Of a stretch of DNA of 64,000 bases, positions 48,589-60,660 are shown in pieces; position 1 is the first letter of the stretch; each line of letters begins with the position of its first letter. Where the stretch lies: NCBI GenBank assembly GCA_963920665.1, contig OY987267.1, positions 8,866,001 through 8,930,000 of the forward strand, written 5' to 3'. A model generated the notes under the pieces. That model saw only the letters and a program-made list of their open reading frames with translations, was not told the origin of the DNA and ran no database searches. The stretch is from Straminergon stramineum. Lineage: Eukaryota; Streptophyta; Bryopsida; Hypnales; Calliergonaceae. The translations under genes were made by a program, and so were the position numbers.

Positions 48589-48988
48589 TCAACTCCTAAA
48601 GGACTGAGTTTTTTTTTCAGGGAGACATTGTCAAAAACTGCAGCTTTTGGGTATGTTATTCAAAAATTAAAATTGAAATTTATTTTTTGAAAATTCAACC
48701 CTAAACAATTGAAGTAAAATATTTTATCACAGTGTGGAAAAAATTTCAGCCCATTTGACAATGCATATTGAAAGATTATAACGTTTCAAATGAAAAGAAA
48801 AACTTTTTTTCACTCCTGCAAAACCAGAGTCAACAAACTTTGGGCAATTGTGGAGTAAAAATTTTGCTCTAAACGAAAATGAAAATTTTGACCATTCAAA
48901 AGTACATGATGGTAAGTTCATTCATGAAAAGTTTTAGAAGCAAGTATAGAGTCTACCTTACTCTAAATCACCTTGCAATGCAAGGACA
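48589..48988. mobile_element. Partial TTAA-family element (F), left part
   Basis: Begins TCAACTCCTAAAGGACTGAG, a one-base-decayed TTAA end. It carries the core ATTGAAAGATTATAACGTTT. No matching right end is seen before copy E begins. Confidence 0.5.
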
Positions 48989-49954
48989 TTAACCCCTCAC
49001 CGCCCACAGCCTGAACAAGTTCAAAAACAACATTTCTTTTGAAGTGATATAGATATAATTTTCACTAAGTTATAGAGATCTCAATTGTACAATCTTGTAT
49101 TGCACTTGTTGCAGATGAAGTGCATCAAATTTGGTGTCATTTGACTGTAAAGATTGCAAGATTATAATGTTTTAGATTTGAAAAAGGATGCTGAATTTTT
49201 CCTAAAAATACATTTGGAGGCGAAATTTGGTTTCTAAATCTACTCAAATGAAGAAACTTTAAACCATAAAGTGATTCAAAATCAGCATATAAACACATTG
49301 ATGAGAAAAAATATCATTCAATTGACTCATTGTGTTTGCAAAATGGCTTTGAAATGTCAAAAAATAGCAAGAAAAGTTGCAAAAAACACATCAAAAACTA
49401 GACTTCCTTCTACTAAAATGCTTCTCAGTCACTCATAACTTCTTGGATTGATATGAAATCTTAGACACACAAATCAAACTTGTATGTGCAACTTTTCCAA
49501 GAAAAATTATTGGAAACAAACATTGTATGAACAAGAAACAAGTTGTCTAAGTTCACTATAATCCAAAAATGTTGGGATTTTGAACTTCGAATTGCTTCTA
49601 GACATTCAAAACAACCTGGATTGACAGGAAAATTCTACCACAATAAACATACTTCAAGGGAACATAACCCAACAAATTTTATAGGAAAAGAACTTTGGAT
49701 GAAGGAGATACAAGCCCCCAAAGTTGCATCCATCAAATAGAGTTTGGAGAACTAAAATTGAACTTGCGAATTTCGATTGGCTTCCAAAAATTCATGAAAT
49801 CTTCTGTAGATCTGAAAATTTCACCACACAAACTAGGAAAGAGAGTAAAAATTCTCCAACAAGTTTATTGAATTCAGACATCAGATGCAAAAGTTACAAC
49901 ACTTTGAATTTGACTTGAGGACACTTTTGGTCCCCTTGGGCGGTGAGGGGTTAA
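48989..49954. mobile_element. TTAA-flanked TIR element, copy E
   Basis: Perfect 17-bp ends: TTAACCCCTCACCGCCC and its reverse complement GGGCGGTGAGGGGTTAA. At 966 bp it is the longest member. The TIR differs from the AAAGGAC type after TTAACCCCT, so it is a subfamily. It sits between fragments F and G. Confidence 0.8.
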
Positions 49955-50478
49955 GTGAATTGGCAATACACTAGTGATTTTGCTGATTTCTTGTGCAATG
50001 AAGAAATTCTTTATTTGAAATCCAAATGTTGAAAAGTTGGATGAAAACATTTGGAATGTGTGAAAAAAATTCAACAAAATTTTGACTTCATAGATTGCAA
50101 GATAATAGGACTTGAAGTTAGAAGAAAATGTTTTTTCTTGAAATCACTCTAATATAGCTAAGAAAGTTTGACTCGTCTTAGAATGTAATTTGAGGACTAA
50201 ATTTTTTTTCTTTGGACAATTATATGCCATATTTTATTAGTTACATATTTGCCAAATTTCAAAAGTTGATGAGCTTTTGTACAAAAGATTCCTCAAAGAT
50301 TCTTAAATCGCCCAAGTTGCCTGAAAAGTTCAAGGCAACATAACTTTTGATCTAGGCACCTAATCATAAAAAAAATTGTTTTTTCAACAAGGATAAACAT
50401 GTTTACACATTTTTTTCCAATTTTCATGAATATCCAACCAAAAATGACTTCTTGGTCACTTGGTCCTTTGGGGGTTAA
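49955..50478. mobile_element. Partial TTAA-family element (G), right part
   Basis: Aligns with copy D from about 100 bp inside its left end to the right terminus, which reads CTTGGTCCTTTGGGGGTTAA. Confidence 0.6.
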
Positions 50479-51435
50479 ATAGATGGCTATTTGTACTTCT
50501 ATCTCAACTCTGAGAGTCCCAAGGTCATTTTTTCATCAAAAGAATTTAAATTTTTTTGGTTTTGCATATATAGTCATAGGATCTTAAACTAGACTAGTAT
50601 GAAAATGTGTAGAAGAAATTTTAGATACTTTGACCTAGTAGATTGCATAATATTTGTGTTTAAAGTGAAAAAAAGTTTCTTTTTGTACATTGTGACTAGA
50701 TATAAGACATTGAATCTTCTTAACTTGAAATGTTTGCAATACATATTTTGAATATGCAATTTTTATATTGAAAAATTGATTTGATGTTTTGGAAAAATAA
50801 ATTTAAAGACAACAACATGATTTTCATTCTTTAAAAAATTGTTCATTAGAAATAGGTACAAAATAGTAGGCAAAATTAAATTGTTAATAAGTCTAAGATG
50901 GAATTGAAATACACTAACTCCAATATTGAGATTGTTTTAGATAGCAAACTAAACCATCTAGAAACTCTTTTTCCTTAATAATTGTAGAAATTGAGTTAAG
51001 AAGTGAATCCTATAAGTCATTTTTTGAAAAAGATGATTTGATTGCTTGAAAATTAAGACTCTACATAATTTTTCGTCACTAGTCCAAATATAGTAAATCA
51101 AATCTTTTTGTATAGACAAAAATATTTTCTATTAAAAAGAAAATTTAATTAGGTTTTGAGTTTTTGTGATTTTGTGGTGTTGCTTGACAAACTCTATTTT
51201 GAGTTTAGGATGGCATAACTTCTACATTCCTACATACATTGAAATAGAACTATATTCCAAAAAAGCTCATATATTTTTCTACCTTGAGAAAAAAAATTCA
51301 AAAAATCATGCCAAAAATTGAGATCATACGAACCCACTTGAATTCTCATTGGTCCCTTGAGTGGACTTTGGGAATTTAGGAGTTAATAAATATGTCATAG
51401 CAAGGACTTGAATCCTTGACCTTAGTTGGCAATGA
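50479..51435. other. AT-rich sequence with TTAA-family remnants
   Basis: The core word near 50640 (AGATTGCATAATATTTGTG) and a right-end-like GAATTTAGGAGTTAA near 51371-51385 suggest another decayed member. Confidence 0.4.
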
Positions 51436-51660
51436 TGCTAGTGTGTGAGCATGAAATGGAAGCATATGAGTCTTGAGCATATGTATTAGTAGATTTCATA
51501 CCACCGTTGAAGGGGCTTTTAATATAAACACCTATAATTTAGGTATCAATAACATAGTTACACTATAATCACAGAAGGTTTGTATAATATAGACACCTAT
51601 AACATAGGTGTATAGTCTTCTAGGCTCATGTATTCACTCTCCTAGGATCACCTAATAGCA
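51436..51660. mobile_element. Palindromic MITE, copy 3 of 3
   Basis: Begins TGCTAGTGTGTGAGC and ends CCTAATAGCA. It shares the ACACCTATAA interior and GGCTCATG words with copy 1, in the same orientation. Confidence 0.7.
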
Positions 51661-53220
51661 ACCATCTTTAATTGGTATTTTAGGTTTTAACTTATAGTTA
51701 TCTATTTATTAACTTCCATATTGTAAGAGAGAATTTGTTGGAAGGTGTTTTGAATATTTTGGGTGGAAATTTTGTATCAAGTTTTTTTGCCTATACCAAT
51801 AGTCACATGGTTAATGAGTTATTGTTGACATTATTTGCATCGCAATAATGGTCAAGATGCTCTTGCATACTCCGAAGATATACCTTCTCTAAATTATTAT
51901 AAATGATAGAATTAGTCATGCCACTTCCTATTTTAATATCCTGCTAAGTAGAAAAATATTTAAACATCAAATGTTCCAATATAATCAATGAATCATGACT
52001 AATATGATTATGAAAGTCAAAATTCCTACAACTTTAATCCCCCAAAAGTAAAATAGAATCCAATTTGCAAGGTGGTTTTTAGAAAATGTAGTTGTATTAC
52101 ATTTGGCAACAATTATGTTCGAGATTGTTTTTGAATGAATTACAATGAAAAATATTTAAATTGTTTCAAATCTTTGGCAATCACCAAATATTCTTCTTTG
52201 TTGATTTCATATCAAAGTTCAAGAAGTATTTTTTAGATAAACCAAGTTTGAGTTTGGGAGATGCTGTATTTTTATTTATTTATTTGTTTCTAAATTGTAA
52301 TTTTGTTTTGTTTCAAAATTTTATGTAACTATGAAAAAACTTATATACTATAAGTCTTATGTTTGCAATTCTATCTTTATCACTTGTAGTATGTGTCATG
52401 GACATACACCCTTCATCATCTTGGATAACTTTAACCTCTATTGGAGTTTGTAGAAGCCAAACCTTCTTTGAAAATTAAGAATATCCTCTTAGTATTTTAG
52501 GGGATTCATGTAATATCTGTGGGAGTTTGTAGAAGTGAAATATATTTTGAAGGTTAGGTGTATCTTTCTAGTATTTTAGAGGACTTCAATCCTATATTAT
52601 ATTATATAGAAACTTAAACCTCCAAATGACTCTTCTAAATTAGATATGTAATGTCTTGAAAGCCCCTTGGTAACCCTAGAATTTTTTAGTGCCTTCTATA
52701 GGCTCTTGCTTTTCTTTTAAGAAACTTTAACATTTAATGATAGTATTAATTGAAGGCAAGACAAGGGAAACCTCAATCTTACTAATACAAGTTTTAGAAC
52801 ATTTTTGCTAAATGTTTTTTTGATATTTTTTATTCAATCATTGGTTCTCTTGTTTGCCATTCTTTTTGTATTTCATGTCCATACCTTGTCTTGGCTACTT
52901 CTCTATACTTGTCCTTGGTTTTTTGTTCTAACAATATGTTAGAAAACCCGCATCTCCAAAATAAAATTCAAAAATTAATATGAAATATTGACTCTACAAG
53001 AAACATGTTCTAAATCCTTAAAAACCTATTTTAGGACGTAGAACCTTTAGGGGTTTAGTATGGGTTTGTTTGCTTTTGAGTTTGATCTAGTATGAGTCAT
53101 TGCTTCACTTGAATTGCTCTCAAGTATAAATCATTGCTTTTTTTAGGACTTTGAATTTAGAAGTTGTCAAGCCCTGATAAAAAATGTGGGGACATCTCGC
53201 AAGTCATGCCAGTCTAATAA
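51661..53220. other. AT-rich desert
   Basis: No gene seen. It includes a ~79-bp tandem duplication at about 52439-52597, where GGAGTTTGTAGAAG and AGTATTTTAG recur at 79-bp spacing. Confidence 0.5.
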
Positions 53221-53445
53221 TCACTCAATTTTTTTCACAAAGAGCTCGTCGGCCATCCTAAGGGCTATAATGAAGATGAGCTACCAACCTCATTTTGAGT
53301 GTGGAACAAACAAATGATGTGCGTCTATTCCAACTTCTACTTGATGGTCAATGAAAAGAAGGGTTGCAATAGGTGGCTACTTCCATCCCCGGTGGCACAC
53401 ATTATTGAGCCCTTCTTAGAATATGTAGGGACCATTGTGTACTAA
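53221..53445 (+). pseudogene. Candidate gene relic with one in-frame stop
   Basis: The frame is open for 25 codons to a TGA at 53296, then for 48 codons to a TAA at 53443. The translation is varied, with KELVGHPKGYNEDELPTSF before the stop and LLPSPVAHIIEPFLEY after it. This differs from the Phe/Lys/Asn-dominated chance frames around it. No family recognised. It could be chance. Confidence 0.3.
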
Positions 53446-54249
53446 TTTCTCCATAGAAAAATTCAGATTCTTATCTTTCTATATTAAAATGGATTTTTTG
53501 TTTTAATATAAAGTAGAAATCCAAAATCTAGACTGTTAGGATTAAGAAAATTTGAAAAAGGCAGATCCTCAAAATTCTCATCCTAGAACGATGTATTCAA
53601 TTTGGTATTTTTTAAAACCATTTCTTGTTGCAAGAATTTTTTGATTGTGCTAAGCACATCATCAACATTTAAAAATTGGTAAACAAGTACTTAACATGGT
53701 CTTCATTATAATGTATTTAATCCTCAACTTTGTGCAATGCAAAAGTTTTTCAAGATGTATCAAAGTCTGTTGCACCTATCTAACAAGTGTTTAAAAAAAC
53801 ACTTTTTTATCACTTCAAACGCTGATAATTGCCAATCCATGTGGTCAAATGTTTAAAAAAATTTCATCACATTCTTGTCATACCGGTAGTCTAGGTCAGG
53901 ATCTTACAATTAGAAAATATTTTTTTCATTCTCCTTTTTCCATACAGACTGTCTGCACTAGAAACAGCAGTTCTGGAACATTTTTTTGCAAAACATAGTC
54001 ATGAACTTTTAGGGGTTAACTTACAAACATGCTACTACAGATTATACATAGAGTATAGTAATCTCAAAAGTATGAACTGAATCATAGGTCAAACATGAGA
54101 ATTATCAAACATCCATTAAACTCATCCATTAAACTACAGATGAGCATAACTTATATCTCTGCCTACTAAATCAACAAGAATTCCACTCCCAACACATCAC
54201 ACTGGGCCACAGCAACTGGGAGAAACATAATTTACCACCCTTGCGTTAG
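53446..54249. other. AT-rich sequence bordering the second gene island
   Basis: No gene. A TTAA-family right end (TTTTAGGGGTTAA) lies near 54008-54020. The last ~200 bp are probably the ML gene 3' UTR. Confidence 0.45.
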
Positions 54250-56494
54250 CTAAGTATGTGCCACGGGTGCCTGTTTATTAGCTAAATTCTTGTGCAGTTC
54301 AATTGGATTAAAGCTCTCAAGAGTTTCGACCAAGCTCCGACTCCAGACGATACTGAAGTTGATGTTTGCACACGCCAACTGTTCACCTTCCTCACCTAGA
54401 TACTGTAGCTTGATTTTGTAGTTGCCCTGCAAAACAGGAATACAGACACTTCAAGTAAATACTTCCTCATTGGCAAGGAATAGATCTAATAAAAATCATT
54501 TACAAAATGCTTTGCACCTAAAGAAGTAGGGATATCACAACAATATCCATACGATGTGAAGTTAGATACATTGATTAAGCTAGCAGTCACCTACTTGCAT
54601 ATTAAGCACTCGGGTTGCCGTCGTGAACTATCATCAGTCTCAACAAAGCAGATTATACGAATGTGAAAAGAGAAGCTTGATAAATATGAATATTTTGACC
54701 TTGTAGGACGAAATTCAAGGCAGTGATACTGTGATGGCAAAGTTATATGCAAAGAGTAAAAGAGAATACAGAACAGCTTTGCTATAAACATCCCAAATCC
54801 CTACCGGTGGTGTGAGGCCTGGAAGAACTTGTGTGTTATCCAATACAAACACTCCAGGCGCAATAGGGCAACGTGTCTTGTCGCAGATGTTGCTTTTCTC
54901 CGTATGAACAGTAACGCCGTGAAACGACACACTTACGATCACACTTCCCCCATTGATTTCCTTCCCTGCAGGTTTCATGGATCATATTCGGCAGAAATTA
55001 ATGCTCAACCCAACAGGAAGTCCAAGAGCAAGCAATTCAGATTCATGGAGTAAAACCCAATACTGTATAACAGAAACCTAATCACAAATTTAAGAAACAT
55101 CAACTCCAAAAAGGATTGCATTCATACACAATGCACTAATTGGGAGCAACATAGAAATCAAACCACTCACCCGTATACGCAGGTACTATGAAAGTCATCT
55201 CCTCTCCACTGACAACGGGATCAGGGTTGATCGTAACATTTTTCACCACCACATCATAGTTCCCATGTTTATCTGCACATCATGTTGTGCCAAACTTAGC
55301 ACAGAAGCCGGTATCGACAGAAACTAGACCGCAAAAGTGTCCAAAAATTGAAATTCGAATGAGGATCAATCAAAGTCACTGTGGACATTTAAAGATGTAC
55401 TAGTCATAATTACACAAACTACAACAGTAGAAAAACAATCTACATTTGACCTTCTCGAGCGAAGTTGAAAACATTGTAATTTGTAAAATACCTTCTCCAT
55501 GTACACAAAAGTACTCAATTCATTCAATTAACCCTTTCAGAACCAAATCAGACGTCACTTTTGAGCGCATTTTGGCTATCACAAAGTACGAAAAATATTT
55601 CTCATGGAAGTGTTCAATATAAATCCTCAAAGTTCGAATTTTTTGGAGTAAGAACGGATGTGATCTTTGAGGTCAAAATCCTAGAGAAATCACATTAATT
55701 ACCAGACGACTGTAAAACTGTAAAACCCTAAACCCATAGAACTTGCAAATGAGATGAAACGCTCAATATTTGAAAAAAATTAGTTTAGAATAACAGAGCA
55801 TAAACTGGTCTTCCTAAACTGAACTTTCAAATCGGCACCGACAAAAATAAAAACAAAAAACAACAGCATTACCGCTCTATATGTCCTCTAACGTTATGAC
55901 TCATCAGATTGCCAGCAGTGACCTAATTGATCGCATAATTTTCAAGATCTAAACTACGACCAGTGAGCTAAGTCACCAGGTTGAGTAATGCTACGAATAG
56001 TCTCCTCTATTTAATTCGTTCCCTCAATACCTCATCAATTTCTGATAGCAACGCAAGAAACAAGAAATTCAAATGTAATAAATCCAGAACCCAAGCAACA
56101 ATCATCTATACTCGCATACAAACGAAAATACAAAGCGTTTCACAACAATTGCACAAGAAACTTGCAATTAGCTCCGATTCAAGCTTCAGAAGGACTTCAA
56201 TAGGGACTCCTCTCATCATTAAAGTCCTATCACACTTCCAAACATCTATTTCAACGAGGAAATCCACCTCAAATCTCCAACAGTCACCATTACAAATCTC
56301 AAGCGAAAAAGAACTCGCCAGCTCCGCACATAAAAACTCCTACCACTGAACGAACTCAAATTGCACATGCAGAGCTCAAAAAGCTTACCACAAAGTTGCC
56401 AATCACTAGGTTTTGGAGGAGTGGCGCTCGCCAGCACGGCCAAAGACGCAAGCAGCAACAGCAACACAGCTCCGGAGTTCACAAATTGCGCCAT
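54250..56494 (-). CDS. Secreted ML-domain (MD-2-related lipid-recognition) protein, 181 aa, 4 exons
   Basis: Exons 56494-56389, 55272-55171, 54965-54805 and 54426-54250 join in frame (546 nt). Residues 1-25 are a signal peptide with a long Leu run ending ASA. The mature part is an ML domain of the NPC2/MD-2 type. It has an early QLCG cysteine, strands such as YDVVVKNVTINPDPVVSG, then GEEMTFIVPAYTG. These are followed by SNICDKTRCPIAPG with paired cysteines, and finally GNYKIKLQYLG with LACANINFSI. The family binds lipids or sterols in the vacuole, apoplast or secretory pathway; the plant ligand is not known here. A ~30-residue tail beyond the domain is a little longer than usual. The ATG at 56494 directly precedes the signal peptide. 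It is divergent to the reductase gene. Confidence 0.88.
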
Positions 56495-56630
56495 CTTCAC
56501 AATGATTCTCTCAATCGCTCCAGTACCCACAGCATGAATTTCTGGGTCCGAATCGCTTCTCTTCTACACAGCAATAGCGGTGGCCGAACTCACTAATCAA
56601 ACTCACAAATCATGTAAACTCACTAAGCAA

Positions 56631-56640
56631 ATATATAGTT
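56631..56640 (-). promoter_or_regulatory. TATA-like box of the ML gene
   Basis: On the minus strand AACTATATAT lies about 140 bp upstream of the start codon. Confidence 0.45.
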
Positions 56641-57943
56641 CACTAATTTTAATGATAGGGAACTCTTGCTCACCGTAGATCATTAATCGAGTGACTAAGA
56701 AGTTACGAACTTAAGTTTTTGAACTTTGAGTGAAGCTCAAGTCCGAAAAGCAGGGAATTAGCAACCAACACGTGGAGGTGAAGAACCGGAACTGGTCGGC
56801 GGGTGCCGTCCATGATCCCCAGTTGAGACCCGGATCCAGACTGCGTTCATCCGGGTATCATGAATCTACATATTTCCTGGATTTGAGATACTCTGGTGAA
56901 AGGGGACAATAAAACAAAACTTGGAGTTGACTAGATTACATATACCCGGAAACAACATTGGTAGATAACTCAATCAATTGCATTTTCATGGGGTCTAGGG
57001 CATAGGGAAGGGTGGACAAATTAAAAGCAATACAAATTTTTTTGGAGGGAATATTAGGCAATATATTCCCCTGTTTTCAATGAATGAAATTGTTGATTTG
57101 CTACTGACATATTCTAAGGACAATATTCGCTCTTTTTGGATGAATGCCAACACTTTTAGATTAAATAATAATATAAGTTTCACATTATCTGTAGTTTGCA
57201 CTTTTTGTCCATTTATATAGGTGTAAGCAACTGCATCACTTCAACAAAGATCGCCTTTTGCACTGCCCAAAATAAATAAATAAAAACCAACTCTGGTCAA
57301 TGGACACCATTGCATCACGAGGTACACACTAGTATATCACACTTGGGATTTTTCCGGTTCTCAACCAGATAACAACATGTTCTCAATAGGGCGGCAGCCG
57401 GGCCTTCCTTAAAGTGGCTGTGAAGAGTACTGTACCTTCTCGCTGCTCTAACTTATTACTAGGCTCGCTCCGTCTTGCTCTGCGCAAGCTCAACAAGCTA
57501 AATTCGGTTCGCTCATTCCTCTGCGTAGAATCTCGCCTTCAATTCCGTTTCTATATTTCGCTTTCATTGCGCACGTCAGTGACATTCCCCTGCTGACATA
57601 GGCAGGCATCATACCATCTTTTTTTCTTAGAATTTTTAATTTGCCGCTCTCTTGCGGCGGCTGAATTCTGGTGAGCTTCATTGTTCGGGTTTTCCTTGGA
57701 GTTGCCCGGTGTTTTTGTTTATGTTTATGTTTTTGTTGAAACAAATGAAACTAATACCATTGCAGAGGGATAAAATACAAAACCCATCAGCCACAAGTGG
57801 CCTGTCGGGGAGAATCGGTGTTTTTGTTTTGATTATTGATTTGAAGGTTGATCGTACTTGTGTATAGTTTTTCTTCATCTTTTGATGCTGTTGTGTGAGT
57901 TGTAGTACTTTCAGGGTTGCTGGTGAAGTAGAGCGGAGTTGGA
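56641..57943. other. Divergent intergenic region between the ML and SDR genes
   Basis: Contains the promoters of both genes and presumably the SDR 5' leader. Short frames on both strands show no recognisable protein. Confidence 0.5.
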
Positions 57944-59507
57944 ATGGGAGGAGGGCCGGCCATGGCGCTGCGAAGGCGGGATGACGTGGTGCTGATCACA
58001 GGCTGTTCCGACGGGGGAATCGGCGCTGCGCTTGCGTTGGAGTTTTCCGACGCAGGATATACCGTTGTAGCGACGTCGAGGTCGCTGAGTACGATGAAGT
58101 TGTTCGAAGGTCATCAGTACATTAAGATCTTGCCACTGGATTTGCTCTCGGAGGAGAGCATCAGGGAGGCTGTGAAATCGGTCATGCGCATGTATGGAAG
58201 AATTGATATCCTCATTAACAATGCAGCCAAGCCGTGTACGGCTCCCTTGGCGGAGGTTCCTATTGAGATCGTGGACACTGTCTACAGAACGAACTACCTT
58301 GGTACGTTGGCCCTCTAATTTTGGCATATGTGCGATTATGAACGGAAGACGGTGCTTTAAATTGAGATCTTATTACCTTGAAAGTTCGAATTTTTTGGAA
58401 GGCATGTGGAGATATCTTGAAATCGACTTTCAAAGGTGTTCATCTTTTGTGATTATCCTGCTGTTTGACGTTTCATTTTTTAAGAAAGATAAACGGATTT
58501 CAAATATTGCGGTGATTTTTTTTACTCTGCGATAAATGTGATGTAATTTTTGTGAAGAGACGAATCATTTATCTGAGCAAACTTGCAGATGGTGGCTTGC
58601 AAATTCTCGTTTAGAATGTTTTTCAGAGTTGTAGGTTTGAAAGGAAATAATGCTTTAGTGTAGACATCAAGCCTAGATTTACGCCTCGGTATGCTCTACC
58701 TACTTCTGGATTTTTGACAATGGGTTGCCGACTTCGTCTGTGCAGGTCCCGTGATGCTGATTCAAGCCGTCGTGCCGCACATGGTGGCACAGGGGAAGGG
58801 CAAGATCGTGAATGTAGGCAGTATTATCTGTCTTGCGTCCGGTCCATTTTCTGGAGTTTACGCCGCTTCTAAGGCAGCGTTGCATGCGAGCACAGATTCT
58901 TTGAGGTAAAACCGAATTCCCCATTCTGGACTGCCGTAATGTTGCTTATCCATCTTTTATGAATGTTTAGTAATCCCTTCAGCTGCCTAGACCTGTGAAC
59001 GCACATTGCGTGACAAGAATGACCCCAAATAACCAAGCTATGAGTGTAATGTACAGCTAATGGCCAGACACTCCCTTTACATCTGGGAGGAAGACCTGTC
59101 GATGACACTAACTTGTTATGACAATACGTCTCTGTGTTGATAGGTTGGAGTTGAAACCATTCAACATCGACGTCATACTTCTCGTTCCGGGAGCAGTCGT
59201 TACTGGTATTGTTCCTAAAGGAACAGAAATTGTGAGAAGCTATTTGAGTTCACTACGAATTTTCAAGCCCTACCAAGAACACTTGCTGAAACGAACTATG
59301 CTAGCCCACGATCCAAGATCCACCCCAGCCCCCGTTTTCGCGAAGAAGGCAGTGGCAGTCATTCTACGAAGATCTTCTACTGCGTGGTATGTCTACGGGT
59401 TTATGTCTCGCATTTACCGCATTCTCTACTACTGTCCATACTGGCTTCGGGATTGGTGGTTTCTCTCTAAAATGCCGAAGTGGATGACGACCAAGGGACA
59501 ACCTTAG
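57944..59507 (+). CDS. Short-chain dehydrogenase/reductase, 1-acyl-DHAP reductase-like, 293 aa, 3 exons
   Basis: Exons 57944-58301, 58746-58905 and 59144-59507 (882 nt) join in frame. It is a classical Rossmann-fold SDR. The nucleotide-binding motif is TGCSDGGIG (19-27), followed by ATSRS (43-47), where Arg suggests NADPH. NNAA is at 92-95, and the catalytic tetrad is Asn117, Ser145, Tyr158 and Lys162 (YAASK). The C-terminal third is Tyr/Trp-rich ([17 protein letters not shown]) and may sit at a membrane. The overall pattern, including the [12 protein letters not shown] start, resembles NADPH-dependent 1-acyldihydroxyacetone-phosphate reductases (yeast Ayr1 type), which act in ether-lipid and phosphatidate synthesis at the ER or lipid droplet. 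Substrate is inferred. Met1 (57944) and Met7 (57962) are both plausible starts. Confidence 0.88.
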
Positions 59508-60660
59508 ACGGTTGAGGATCGACGCCATTATCTTCTATAACTCTGACTTTTTTGTTCGGTAAGCGAGTGAAGATACTTCATCCTCTTCGATATCATTAAC
59601 ACTGTATCAGCCGTGTGCTTCTCAGTAGTGGATGTAAACCATTATTCAGAGCATAGTTCTGATCTTCGTGAGCACAAGTATGGCCTTGTGCTTCGTGAGG
59701 ACAAAAGAATATATATAGTTTTCACTTTCATGAAGTCACTAAAACCTCGTAACAATCTGCAACCAGGTCTGACATGGATCACTTGTCATATCAGTACGGA
59801 TAGCTGCCAATGTTCAAATTTTTTAGCTAATGCACGGGCAGTTGGTATTTCATTTGTTGACCCATCTTTAGTTGTTTCATATATTCCTTCGTGGTCTCGA
59901 AACCGATCTTCCTGCTCAATTGCAAAACAATGTTCAATGGTGTGCTATTCAGAGTTATTGAGCAGTGATTGCAGAATGCTTCACTTTCAAGCAAGTAGAT
60001 CGAATAGCTTTCAGCCTGAATGGCACGCATCCCTAAGAAATTTCGGAAGTTACCAATCGAGTTTGTCGTTATCTACCCAAGATCGAATTTTTTCAAAGTG
60101 GCTTGAATCAGTTGGTGGACGAAATCATTCATTCACAAAGTCTTCATTCTGCATACAGGTGAAGTTTTGAGCATTTGCCTCAATCTTATGTATTCTGAAG
60201 GGTTTTACACATTCTTTGTGCTAAGCGAAAAGTCAATTTCAAAAAAGGAATTGTCAATGGAGTTGGTGTTCACATAAAGGTTCCCTTGTATAGTCAATGG
60301 AGCATGCAATGAAAGCTGTACTCCAACGATTTCACAAATAGGAAACTCCCATTTACGAGCGAACAAGGAAAATTTACAAAAAAAACATGTATTTTTATAT
60401 AGAGAGAGCGCTCGCGCTACATAAGTATCGCCAGCAGCTGCGGTTACACCATTGGAAAAACGCATTTGTTTGCTATACACACGATTCATTCATACACCTG
60501 ACAGTGAATGTACACAAACGCCATGACTACACAATACGCTTCGCCTTCACAAAATACTGCACTTTACAGCAGCTCCGATCGATCAAAACCGAAGTCCCTT
60601 GTTTCATCAAGTGTATGAAACTATGCTGCTGCTGCTGTATCATAGGGAATGGTTGTTTTT
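59508..60660. other. Convergent intergenic region between the SDR and dehydrin-like genes
   Basis: Holds both 3' UTRs. A plus-strand frame of 185 codons at 59613-60170 is long for chance and ends near a good donor (CATACAG|GTGAAG at ~60162). It has no recognised domain and no matching downstream exon. Confidence 0.4.
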
